Shown here: in pieces, positions 1-5,480 of the stretch
Layout: each line of letters starts with the position of its first letter
Position numbering within the stretch: position 1 is the first letter of the stretch
NCBI GenBank assembly: GCA_029907045.1
Contig: JARYMR010000081.1
Location: 1 to 6,883, forward strand
Length of the DNA: 6,883 nucleotides
DNA from: Candidatus Bathyarchaeota archaeon
Lineage (GTDB): Archaea > Thermoproteota > Bathyarchaeia > Bathyarchaeales > UBA233
Direction: 5' to 3'
Program-made: the position numbers and the translations under genes
Notes under the pieces: generated by a model
Seen by the model: the letters and a program-made list of their open reading frames with translations, nothing else
Databases searched by the model: none
What the model was told of the DNA's origin: nothing

Positions 1-1182
1 ATGATTGGTGAAATTTTAAGCTTAGTTGAGAAGCATGAAGAGTGGCGGGGAAAACAGTGTTTAAACCTTATACCATCAGAAAACGTTATGAGCCCAGCAG
101 TTAGAAACCTTCTCTCATCCGAACTTGGAAACCGTTACACATCAAGAGACCATTTTTACATGGGAACACGCTACACAGACGAAATTGAACAGTACGGTGA
201 GGAATTGGCAAGGGACGTTTTTAGGGCTGAAGTTGCCGATTTGCGTCCCCTTTCAGGGCATATAGCTGATTTGATTTTTTTAGCCAGCTTCGCAAAACCC
301 AAAGACACGCTTATGTGTGTTTCTTCAGAGGATGGTGGATATCCAGGATTGTGGACCAATGGCTTAGCGGGACTATTCAACCTTAAAGCCATACCATTTC
401 CTTTTTCAAATCATGATATGAATATAAAAGTGGAAAAGGCAAAAGAAACAATTAAGCGCTTAAAGCCTAAAATCGTGATTTTTGGTGCAAGCTTCATCCC
501 ATTTCCACATCCAGTAAAAGAATTAGCCGAAATTGCTGTGGAAAATGATGCGGTTGTTGGATTTGACGGTTCCCATGTCCTTGGACTATTGGCTGGTAAA
601 CAGTTTCAAGACCCATTGAGAGAAGGAGCCCATGCTTTGTTTGGTTCTACCCACAAAACCTTTTTTGGTCCCCAAGGAGGCATAATTTTGGCAGACAAAA
701 ATCATGGAGAAACAATTAAAGCAAAAATTTATCCAGCCCTTGTTGACAACGCCCATTGGAATCGCATAGCAGCACTCACTTTGGCTTTGGCTGAAATGAA
801 AGAGTTTGGCGAAGCCTACGCTACGCAGGTTATTCGCAATGCTCAAGCTTTGGCTAAAACCTTGTATGATTATGGTTTTCCAGTCCTTTGCAAACATTTG
901 GGTTTCACTAAATCGCATCAGATAATATTGGATTATGGAAGTTATAAGGAAGGGAGAGTTTTCGCAGAGAAGCTTCAGAGAGCAAACATTATCGTTGATT
1001 GTGCCGTTAGAATTGGCACATGCGAAGTTACAAGATGTGGAATGAAAGAAAATGAGATGATTAAAATAGCCGAATTAATTCAAAGAGCTGCCAGTGACAA
1101 AGAAAGACCAGAAGACGTTAAGAAGGATGTGGTTAAATTCTGCAGTGAGTTTCAAAAAATCCAATACTGCTTTGAAACATAA
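1..1182 (+). CDS. glyA: Serine hydroxymethyltransferase-like PLP enzyme (divergent)
   Basis: The protein (393 aa) is a fold-type I PLP enzyme of the SHMT family, which interconverts serine and glycine with a folate or methanopterin C1 carrier in the cytosol. Visible landmarks are LNLIPSEN (21-28), RPLSGHIAD (82-90), the PLP-pyridine aspartate in FDGSH (D189, H192), the Schiff-base lysine in STHKT (K219), and RIGTCEVTR (337-345), where R345 matches the substrate-carboxylate arginine. It is somewhat shorter than E. coli GlyA (417 aa). By my hand alignment two catalytic positions differ: the glutamate of NKYAEG (E. coli E57) lies in NRYTSR, so it is not acidic, and the PLP-stacking histidine (E. 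coli H126, GGH) is Y114 (GGY). The carrier or substrate could therefore differ from the textbook enzyme. The ATG is the first base of the window, so a longer N-terminus cannot be excluded, although this start fits the family. Confidence 0.83.
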   Translation: MIGEILSLVEKHEEWRGKQCLNLIPSENVMSPAVRNLLSSELGNRYTSRDHFYMGTRYTDEIEQYGEELARDVFRAEVADLRPLSGHIADLIFLASFAKPKDTLMCVSSEDGGYPGLWTNGLAGLFNLKAIPFPFSNHDMNIKVEKAKETIKRLKPKIVIFGASFIPFPHPVKELAEIAVENDAVVGFDGSHVLGLLAGKQFQDPLREGAHALFGSTHKTFFGPQGGIILADKNHGETIKAKIYPALVDNAHWNRIAALTLALAEMKEFGEAYATQVIRNAQALAKTLYDYGFPVLCKHLGFTKSHQIILDYGSYKEGRVFAEKLQRANIIVDCAVRIGTCEVTRCGMKENEMIKIAELIQRAASDKERPEDVKKDVVKFCSEFQKIQYCFET

Positions 1183-1187
1183 GCGCT

Positions 1188-1195
1188 TTTATTAA
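1188..1195 (+). promoter_or_regulatory. Possible TATA box (TTTATTAA) for the Taw1 gene
   Basis: An A/T-rich TTTATTAA lies just after the SHMT stop, about 40 nt before the GTG start of the Taw1 gene. Archaeal transcription usually begins about 25 nt downstream of the TATA box, which would give a very short leader. The T-rich stretch that follows could equally terminate the upstream transcript. Confidence 0.3.
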
Positions 1196-1232
1196 ATCCT
1201 TTTACATTTTTATCTTAATGCATTGATAAAAA

Positions 1233-2204
1233 GTGAAATGTTTGGAAGCCTTGGTTCCACCTTCACTGATAGAAGCGTTAAAGAAACAGAAATATCATAT
1301 GGTTGGCAGACATTCAGCTGTTAAAAGATGCAGATGGCTTTATGAAACTTTAATCCATGAGAGACCATGCTACAAACAGAAATTTTACGGAATAAAAACG
1401 CACCAATGCATCCAAATGACCCCAGCACTCTTTTATTGCACGCAACAATGCCTCTTCTGTTGGAGAGCCCAAAGCGGAGACCTCCAAATAAAATGGGACG
1501 AAATGAAACTTCCAAAATGGGACTCGCCAGAAGAAATTGTCAATGGAAGCATAGAAGCCCAAATCAAAATCTTAAGCGGATATAGGGGCAATCCCAAAAC
1601 AAACATGCAAAAATTTAAAGAAGCTCTAACTCCAAAGCATGCAGCCATAAGCTTGACTGGTGAACCAACCCTTTATGAACCCATAGGAGAACTAATTCAA
1701 ACATTTCACAGAAGGGGATTCACAACATTTTTGGTTTCCAATGGAACCGTACCTTCAAGCCTAAAAAATTTAAGCCAAGAACCAACACAACTTTACATTT
1801 CTGTTTGCGCCCCAGACAAAGAAACATTCAAGAATGTTTGCCGCCCCCAAATTCCGAAAGCTTGGGAGAAACTGAAAGAAACTTTAGCCTTTTTGCCCAG
1901 TTTTAAATGTCCAACGGTGATGCGAATAACGCTGGTGCGTGGTTTAAACATGAAAAACGTAGAAGGCTATACCAAACTCATTGGGGAAGCTGCGCCTACT
2001 TATGTGGAGCCTAAGGCTTACATGTATGTTGGATTCTCCAGACTTCGTTTAGGCTATGAGCACATGCCAACTTATAAGGAAATTCGAGAGTTTGCAGAGA
2101 AACTGGCAACGGAAACTGGCTATAACATCTTTGATGAGTCTGTGGATAGTCGTGTTGTATTGTTGAGTAAACTTGAAAAGCCAATAAAGTTTGGCAACCA
2201 CTAG
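1233..2204 (+). CDS. taw1: Taw1/TYW1: tRNA 4-demethylwyosine synthase (radical SAM)
   Basis: Taw1 converts N1-methylguanosine 37 of tRNA-Phe to 4-demethylwyosine using pyruvate and S-adenosylmethionine, the tricycle-forming step of wyosine/wybutosine synthesis. The radical-SAM motif is C69-x3-C73-x2-C76, in YCTQQCLFCW. Three upstream cysteines, C33, C46 and C59, are spaced 13/13/10 residues ahead of it. This is the pattern of the second [4Fe-4S] cluster described for archaeal TYW1. Lysines in CYKQK (48-50) are near where the pyruvate Schiff-base lysine is expected. TGEPTLY (142-148), FLVSNGT (166-172) and KAYMYVGFSRLRL are further family signatures. The length of 323 aa is usual for archaea, without the flavodoxin domain of eukaryotic TYW1. 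The start is GTG; an upstream in-frame ATG is closed by TGA after one codon, and the next ATG would remove the N-terminal helix. No strong Shine-Dalgarno is seen, so the mRNA may be nearly leaderless. Confidence 0.95.
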   Translation: MKCLEALVPPSLIEALKKQKYHMVGRHSAVKRCRWLYETLIHERPCYKQKFYGIKTHQCIQMTPALFYCTQQCLFCWRAQSGDLQIKWDEMKLPKWDSPEEIVNGSIEAQIKILSGYRGNPKTNMQKFKEALTPKHAAISLTGEPTLYEPIGELIQTFHRRGFTTFLVSNGTVPSSLKNLSQEPTQLYISVCAPDKETFKNVCRPQIPKAWEKLKETLAFLPSFKCPTVMRITLVRGLNMKNVEGYTKLIGEAAPTYVEPKAYMYVGFSRLRLGYEHMPTYKEIREFAEKLATETGYNIFDESVDSRVVLLSKLEKPIKFGNH

Positions 2205-2229
2205 AAAAATTGCAAATGATTCAATTATC

Positions 2230-2240
2230 TTTATATTTAA
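2230..2240 (+). promoter_or_regulatory. TATA-like box TTTATATTTAA
   Basis: This is a near-ideal archaeal box A in the 143-nt gap between the Taw1 gene and the AbrB-like gene. It lies about 108 nt before the next ATG, so if used it would give a leader of roughly 80 nt. It competes with the AAAGCTTAAA element at 2278-2287. Confidence 0.4.
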
Positions 2241-2277
2241 ATGAGATTCAGCTATTTTTGCCGAATTAAATGAGAAT

Positions 2278-2287
2278 AAAGCTTAAA
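2278..2287 (+). promoter_or_regulatory. BRE/TATA-like element AAAGCTTAAA upstream of the AbrB-like gene
   Basis: The same AAAGCTTAAA core occurs ahead of the MetRS-beta-like gene (4706) and the proteasome-like gene (5436). The purine-rich AAAG fits a TFB recognition element and CTTAAA a TATA box. It lies 60 nt before the ATG at 2348. Confidence 0.45.
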
Positions 2288-2334
2288 TGTCTGCTGCGTT
2301 TTCCTTTAGCCCAAAATAAACCAAAAGTTTAATT

Positions 2335-2341
2335 GAGGTGA
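2335..2341 (+). promoter_or_regulatory. Ribosome binding site GAGGTGA
   Basis: A strong anti-16S match sits 6 nt before the ATG at 2348 and confirms that start. Confidence 0.75.
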
Positions 2342-2347
2342 CAACAA

Positions 2348-2539
2348 ATGGTTAGTGAAGGAAGAGGACGCCTATTCAGAAGAAAAGATGGAAAATTCCT
2401 CATTTACCTACCAAAAGACCTAGCAGAAGACAGCATGTTCCCATTCAAAGGCGCAGACTCCATATTCGTAAAAATAAGCTTCAAACTAGGAGACAACAAA
2501 CTACTAGTGGAAAAATGGAAAGAACCTACACAAACATAA
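2348..2539 (+). CDS. Small AbrB/SpoVT-like protein (63 aa)
   Basis: This is a short basic protein with the shape of an AbrB-type swapped-hairpin domain. A first strand carries LIYLPKDLAEDSMFPF (18-33), comparable to the 'v.iPkelae.lgf' half of AbrB antitoxin/regulator domains. It is followed by VKISFKLGDNKLLVEKW (41-57), comparable to 'v.v.v.dgklvieK'. Such domains bind DNA as dimers and serve as transcription regulators or antitoxins. No toxin gene adjoins it: the neighbours are Taw1 upstream and translin downstream, and T-tracts follow its stop. It has a strong GAGGTGA ribosome binding site and its own promoter candidates, so it is probably a real monocistronic gene. Assignment rests on pattern similarity; a conserved archaeal protein of unknown function is the alternative. 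Confidence 0.72.
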   Translation: MVSEGRGRLFRRKDGKFLIYLPKDLAEDSMFPFKGADSIFVKISFKLGDNKLLVEKWKEPTQT

Positions 2540-2578
2540 CCGCAATTAGCCAAAAATAAACTAAGCCATCACCTCTCA

Positions 2579-2593
2579 TTTTTTACTATTTTT
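2579..2593 (+). terminator. T-tract terminator after the AbrB-like gene
   Basis: Runs of six T and five T, separated by four bases, lie 40-54 nt past the stop. Archaeal RNA polymerase terminates at such U-rich stretches without needing a hairpin. They separate the AbrB-like gene from the translin group. Confidence 0.45.
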
Positions 2594-2645
2594 AGGGTTA
2601 ACTTCACCAATCTAATAAACCACTTCTGCATATTTTAGAAGAATT

Positions 2646-2650
2646 AGGTG
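2646..2650 (+). promoter_or_regulatory. Ribosome binding site AGGTG deciding the translin start
   Basis: AGGTG lies 8 nt before ATG 2659 but only 2 nt before the in-frame GTG at 2653. The ATG at 2659 is therefore preferred and removes two residues from the longest reading. Confidence 0.6.
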
Positions 2651-2658
2651 CAGTGGTC

Positions 2659-3291
2659 ATGCCATCCTTAAGAAGCATTCTGAAAAACATAGGGAAAGAA
2701 TTAAGGGAAAAGGAAAAGGTGCGAGAAAAACTCCAAAAGAAAATGCGAAAAGCCACAAGCCTCTCAAAACAAGCCATCCTCATGATTCACCAAAAAAGGT
2801 TAAGAGAAGCGAAAAAGCTCATAGAAGAAGCTAAGGAAATTATCACAAGCCTTAATGAAGCATCAAACGCACACCCAGACATCATTTATAGCGGGTTATT
2901 CAGCGCCGCCCTTCAAGAATATTCAGAAGCATGCATATTTCTAAAACTGATTGAACTAGCCGAGTTTGCAACGCCAGAGGAAGTTAATGTACCATCAGTC
3001 GATTATGTCTTGGGCTTGGCGGATGTTATAGGAGAATATAGGCGATTTGTGCTGGACGCCTTACGCGAAGGAGACATAAAAAAGAGCGAAAAATGTTTAC
3101 AAATAATGGATGAAATCTATGTAGAACTTATGGCTATGGATGAAGCTTACATGTTGGTTCCGGGGCTTAGAAGAAAATGCGACATTGCAAGAAAAATTAT
3201 TGAAACCACAAGGGGAGACATAACACAAGAGGTACGGAGAAGCGAACTGGAAAAACAGTTGAAACGCTTGGAAAAACTTGCAAGAACATGA
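2659..3291 (+). CDS. Translin/TRAX-family RNA-binding protein, probable RNase
   Basis: This is an all-helical protein of 210 aa. The N-terminal third is charged and probably coiled-coil. LQEYSEA (85-91) matches the TRAX motif LQEYVEA, whose two glutamates are catalytic in the eukaryotic C3PO RNase; here they are E87 and E90. LGLADVIGEYRR (118-129) is the other diagnostic translin signature. The family forms octamers that bind and cut single-stranded RNA, and C3PO trims pre-tRNA 5' fragments in Neurospora. Because the acidic residues are kept, I infer an active RNase rather than a translin-only binder. Its stop overlaps the next start (ATGA, 3288-3291), so translation of endonuclease V is probably coupled to it. 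A weak TATA-like CTAATAAA around 2612 may be the promoter. Confidence 0.87.
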   Translation: MPSLRSILKNIGKELREKEKVREKLQKKMRKATSLSKQAILMIHQKRLREAKKLIEEAKEIITSLNEASNAHPDIIYSGLFSAALQEYSEACIFLKLIELAEFATPEEVNVPSVDYVLGLADVIGEYRRFVLDALREGDIKKSEKCLQIMDEIYVELMAMDEAYMLVPGLRRKCDIARKIIETTRGDITQEVRRSELEKQLKRLEKLART

Positions 3292-3980
3292 GAAGAAGAA
3301 AGGGCATGGAAAAGCCAAAAATGCAGCCTAAATTTTCTGTTGAGAAGGCTCATAAGGCACAGTTGCTGTTATCCAAAAAGATTGTTTTTGAGGATAGGTT
3401 GCCCAGAAAAGTTCGGTTTGTGGCGGGTGTAGATGTTGCTTATGGAAAGGGCTTGTCTATTGGGGCTGTTGCAGTTTTAGATTATGATTCTCTTAAGCTA
3501 ATTGAGTTGCAAACTGTCACGTACAAAACCCGCTTCTCCTATATTCCAACTCTACTTTCCTTCAGAGAGATTCCGCCATCAATTTTATGCATTAAAAAAC
3601 TGCAGACAACACCAGACGTTTTTCTTGTCGATGGTCATGGTTTTGCCCATCCTTATGGATGCGGATTTGCAAGCCATTTAGGCTTAGCCATAGGAAAACC
3701 CACAATTGGTATTGCAAAGAGTAGGTTATTCGGTGAGGTGGAAAACCTAAAAGCTGGGGAGGATTTTGCTTTTCTGAAACATGATGGTAAAGTCATTGGC
3801 GCCGTCGTGACAACAAAAAGAGGATGCGAACCTGTTTATGTTAGTGTTGGGCATATGATTTCGTTAAAAACAGCCATAAAAATAGTTAAGCATTGCATCC
3901 GTAATAATCGGATTCCGGAACCAATTTTGAAAGCTCATGAAATGGCAAATTTATTGAAAAGAAAATCAATAATACTTTAA
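3288..3980 (+). CDS. nfi: Endonuclease V (deoxyinosine 3' endonuclease)
   Basis: Endonuclease V cuts the second phosphodiester bond 3' of deoxyinosine to begin repair of deaminated adenine; some homologues cut inosine-containing RNA. The metal-binding residues are visible: D49 in AGVDVAY, E94 in LLSFRE, D115 in LVDGHG, and H217 in KAHEMAN. K144 in GIAKS matches the conserved active-site lysine. The base-wedge motif, usually PYIP, reads SYIP here (84-87, Y85). The length of 230 aa is normal. The ATG at 3288 overlaps the translin stop by 4 nt. An ATG at 3306 would drop six basic residues, and neither start has a clear ribosome binding site, so coupling favours 3288. It sits between two putative RNA-acting genes, which leaves an RNA substrate possible. 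Confidence 0.94.
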   Translation: MRRRKGMEKPKMQPKFSVEKAHKAQLLLSKKIVFEDRLPRKVRFVAGVDVAYGKGLSIGAVAVLDYDSLKLIELQTVTYKTRFSYIPTLLSFREIPPSILCIKKLQTTPDVFLVDGHGFAHPYGCGFASHLGLAIGKPTIGIAKSRLFGEVENLKAGEDFAFLKHDGKVIGAVVTTKRGCEPVYVSVGHMISLKTAIKIVKHCIRNNRIPEPILKAHEMANLLKRKSIIL

Positions 3981-3993
3981 CAAGTATAAAATT

Positions 3994-3999
3994 AGAGGA
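3994..3999 (+). promoter_or_regulatory. Ribosome binding site AGAGGA supporting a TTG start
   Basis: AGAGGA lies 7 nt before TTG 4007 in the 26-nt gap after endonuclease V. No nearby ATG or GTG is in frame, so the TTG start of the HD gene is well supported. Confidence 0.65.
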
Positions 4000-4006
4000 A
4001 ACCAGA

Positions 4007-4714
4007 TTGCTTAATCCAAAACTTAAGGAATTAACCCAAAAAATTCAAGACAAAAAACTTCGAAAAAAAGTTGTAGAATTGCTTGAAAACCCTACATTCG
4101 AAATAGATGGAAAAAAATATTCTGGTCTGCCCCTTGACGTTTCGCCAGCTGGCTTATCGCATCATCATTGTTATCCAGGCGGTTATATAGAACATATCAT
4201 TTCAACCACAAACCTCGCTGAGGCGTTGTGCGATTCTGTGGAGAAGGTTTATCGGGGGAAAGTAAACCGTGACTTGGTTGTGGCTGGTGTTTTGTTGCAT
4301 GACATTTTCAAACCCATAACCTATACTGTGAATGAGAATGGAAGTTATGGTTCAACAAATTTAGCCGAATACTTGGACCATTTATCCCTTATAATTTCTG
4401 AACTTGTTAAGAGAGGTTTTCCATTAGAGCTGGTTCATGTTGTTTCAGCCCATCATGGACATTACGGTCCAATAAGCCCCCACACCATAGAAGCGCTAAT
4501 CTGCCATCTAGCAGACTTGATGGATTCGCGATTGAATGGGGAAGTTTTAAGCGCAGCCGCATACCTCACAAGAAAAACTGTTGGAGAAGAACTGCCCCTC
4601 TTAACTTCACAAGAAGCCTTTGAAATAATCCATTCAAAAACCACAAAAGGCTGGGAAGGCGTAGCAAAAACTGTTGAAAAGATAAAGCAGAAAAGGCAAA
4701 CGCATAAAGCTTAA
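4007..4714 (+). CDS. HD-domain metal-dependent phosphohydrolase
   Basis: This is a 235-aa HD-superfamily protein. The metal-ligand pattern is H63 in YPGGYIEHI, the HD dyad H98-D99 in GVLLHDIFKP, H125 in LDHLSLI, H149/H150 in SAHHGHYG, and the closing aspartate D170 in ICHLADLMDSR. The order YPGG..EH / HDIFK / H / HH / D resembles the HD domain of YhaM-type 3'-5' exoribonucleases, but the OB-fold domain of YhaM is absent. The first 50 residues are a charged helix plus a short strand. Substrate cannot be read from the sequence: an RNA 3' end, a nucleotide, or a 2',3'-cyclic phosphate are all possible. It follows endonuclease V by 26 nt and probably shares its transcript. The start is TTG with a good ribosome binding site. 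Confidence 0.86.
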   Translation: MLNPKLKELTQKIQDKKLRKKVVELLENPTFEIDGKKYSGLPLDVSPAGLSHHHCYPGGYIEHIISTTNLAEALCDSVEKVYRGKVNRDLVVAGVLLHDIFKPITYTVNENGSYGSTNLAEYLDHLSLIISELVKRGFPLELVHVVSAHHGHYGPISPHTIEALICHLADLMDSRLNGEVLSAAAYLTRKTVGEELPLLTSQEAFEIIHSKTTKGWEGVAKTVEKIKQKRQTHKA

Positions 4715-4717
4715 AAA
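4706..4717 (+). promoter_or_regulatory. AAAGCTTAAAAA promoter element overlapping the HD gene stop
   Basis: The BRE/TATA-like element includes the last two sense codons and the TAA (4712-4714) of the HD gene. It lies 42 nt before the ATG at 4760. A start site about 25 nt downstream would leave a leader of roughly 20 nt carrying the AGGGTG ribosome binding site. Confidence 0.55.
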
Positions 4718-4746
4718 TGCTTACCGCTTGAGAATTGAAAAGCATT

Positions 4747-4752
4747 AGGGTG
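4747..4752 (+). promoter_or_regulatory. Ribosome binding site AGGGTG
   Basis: AGGGTG is placed 7 nt before ATG 4760 and confirms that start of the MetRS-beta-like gene. Confidence 0.6.
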
Positions 4753-4759
4753 CAATAAA

Positions 4760-5086
4760 ATGGAAATTTCGTTTGAAGAATTTCAAAAGTTGGACATGCG
4801 AGTTGGAAAAATTTTAGAAGCAAACCAGATTCCAGGCTCACGTAACCTCATACGGATGATTGTGGATTTTGGAACAGAGAAAAGACAGGCAGTGGCTGGT
4901 CTTTTGCAATGGTATAAGCCAGAACAACTTGTCGGCAAAAAATGCGCTTTTATTTTAAATTTGCAGAGAAGAAAATTCATGGGCGTAGAATCCCAATGCA
5001 TGATTCTGGCTGCAGAAGACGAAAAAGGCAACGTTGTAATTCTGCAACCAGAAAAAGACATAGCAGAAGGAAGCAAAATACACTAA
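4760..5086 (+). CDS. metG: Methionyl-tRNA synthetase beta-subunit-like tRNA-binding protein
   Basis: This is a 108-aa stand-alone OB-fold protein of the EMAP-II/Arc1p tRNA-binding family. FQKLDMRVGKILEA (8-21) is the usual opening, AVAGLLQWYKPEQLVGKK (44-61) the central block, and NLQRRKFMGVESQCMILAA (67-85) the closing signature, where most relatives have SQGM rather than SQCM. In archaea with a split enzyme this protein acts as the MetRS beta subunit: it dimerises and raises tRNA affinity of the catalytic chain, which is not in this window. CsaA, a related chaperone-like protein of similar size, is the main alternative; the GVESQ.M segment favours MetRS-beta. The gene has its own promoter element and ribosome binding site. 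It is the last ordinary core gene before the region of integration remnants. Confidence 0.88.
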   Translation: MEISFEEFQKLDMRVGKILEANQIPGSRNLIRMIVDFGTEKRQAVAGLLQWYKPEQLVGKKCAFILNLQRRKFMGVESQCMILAAEDEKGNVVILQPEKDIAEGSKIH

Positions 5087-5140
5087 ATAAGCAAAAATAA
5101 GTTTCCACATCTCCATTAATGTCTCCTAATAGAAAAAGAG

Positions 5141-5152
5141 GGATTTTGCGGG
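5141..5152 (+). repeat. Direct repeat copy A: GGATTTTGCGGG
   Basis: This is the first of three copies, each preceded by an A/G-rich run. It lies 4 nt from the end of the zinc-ribbon ORF, where that ORF departs from a full-length integrase. It is identical over 12 bases to copy B (5359-5370). Confidence 0.6.
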
Positions 5153-5156
5153 AGAC

Positions 5157-5303
5157 TCAAGGTTTCCCATATGAAAACCGGTAGGCGCAATTTCGACACA
5201 GATACCTTTGAACCTCTCCATGGCGAGTGTATCTAATGCCATCCTTGTAAACTCGGTCACAACCGCATTCTGGACACTTTATTACCTTCTCATCGCTCAA
5301 CAT
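5157..5303 (-). CDS. Zinc-ribbon N-terminal fragment of an archaeal integrase (48 aa)
   Basis: A 48-residue minus-strand ORF encodes a complete four-cysteine zinc ribbon: C10-x2-C13 in KCPECGC and C36-x2-C39 in YLCRNC. Between them is the run VYKDGIRYTRHGEVQRY. This pattern, including 'RY....GEVQRYLCR.C.YRF', is typical of the N-terminal ribbon found on many archaeal tyrosine recombinases and on some transposases. Here it stops six residues after YRF, and no core-binding or catalytic domain follows before the MetRS-beta-like gene. GGTGAG directly precedes the ATG, so translation of the fragment is possible. The reading is a truncated integrase left after deletion; a free-standing zinc-ribbon regulator of the neighbouring recombinase is the alternative. 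It is antisense to everything around it. Confidence 0.72.
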   Translation of the reverse strand: MLSDEKVIKCPECGCDRVYKDGIRYTRHGEVQRYLCRNCAYRFSYGKP

Positions 5304-5358
5304 TCTCACCTTTCACAACTTAAACAAGCCAACCTTCGAGAAAAACGCTAAAAAAAGG

Positions 5359-5370
5359 GGATTTTGCGGG
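5359..5370 (+). repeat. Direct repeat copy B: GGATTTTGCGGG
   Basis: Exact copy of the 12-mer at 5141, 218 nt downstream. Its TGCGGG end can pair with CCCGCA at 5407-5412, the acceptor end of the adjoining tRNA-like fragment. Confidence 0.6.
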
Positions 5371-5413
5371 TGATTTCTCCACGCTGTGGTGGGTTCAAAT
5401 CCCACCCCCGCAT
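5365..5413 (+). other. tRNA-Leu/Ser-like remnant (3' half), possible attachment scar
   Basis: A perfect T-arm is present: GTGGG (5389-5393), TTCAAAT loop, CCCAC (5401-5405), followed by acceptor-like CCCCGCA (5406-5412). Just before it, CCAC-GCT-GTGG (5379-5389) can form a small hairpin like the long variable arm of class II tRNAs, and the GC-rich acceptor end resembles archaeal tRNA-Leu. TGCGGG at 5365-5370 can pair with CCCGCA, but only about 8 nt separate it from the variable-arm hairpin, so the D-arm and anticodon arm are missing. This cannot be a working tRNA. An att scar left by an element that targets tRNA 3' halves, or an internally deleted tRNA, explains it best. Confidence 0.6.
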
Positions 5414-5435
5414 TTAGTGTGGAAGGACGGCAGAA

Positions 5436-5446
5436 AAAGCTTAAAA
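5436..5446 (+). promoter_or_regulatory. AAAGCTTAAAA promoter element of the proteasome-like gene
   Basis: Third occurrence of the AAAGCTTAAA core. It lies 34 nt before ATG 5481, so transcription would begin close to the AGGTGA ribosome binding site at 5470, leaving almost no leader. Confidence 0.5.
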
Positions 5447-5469
5447 AAATCATCACGCACTCATTTAAC

Positions 5470-5475
5470 AGGTGA
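5470..5475 (+). promoter_or_regulatory. Ribosome binding site AGGTGA deciding the proteasome-like start
   Basis: AGGTGA sits 5 nt before ATG 5481. The in-frame GTG at 5472 lies inside this site, so the ATG is the real start. Confidence 0.6.
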
Positions 5476-5480
5476 ATTCA

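Noticed and set aside
171..918. Minus-strand ORFs opposite the SHMT gene
   Set aside because: They mirror a clearly coding plus-strand gene, have no recognisable domain and no ribosome binding site.
1321..1648. Overlapping ORFs on both strands inside the Taw1 gene
   Set aside because: They are out-of-frame shadows of the conserved radical-SAM coding region.
4462..5076. Minus-strand ORFs across the HD and MetRS-beta-like genes
   Set aside because: They lie antisense to conserved genes and show no domain signature.
5087..5471. A complete or permuted tRNA gene with an intron
   Set aside because: No D-arm or anticodon arm was found on either side of the T-arm fragment, and no 5' half follows downstream as a permuted gene would need.
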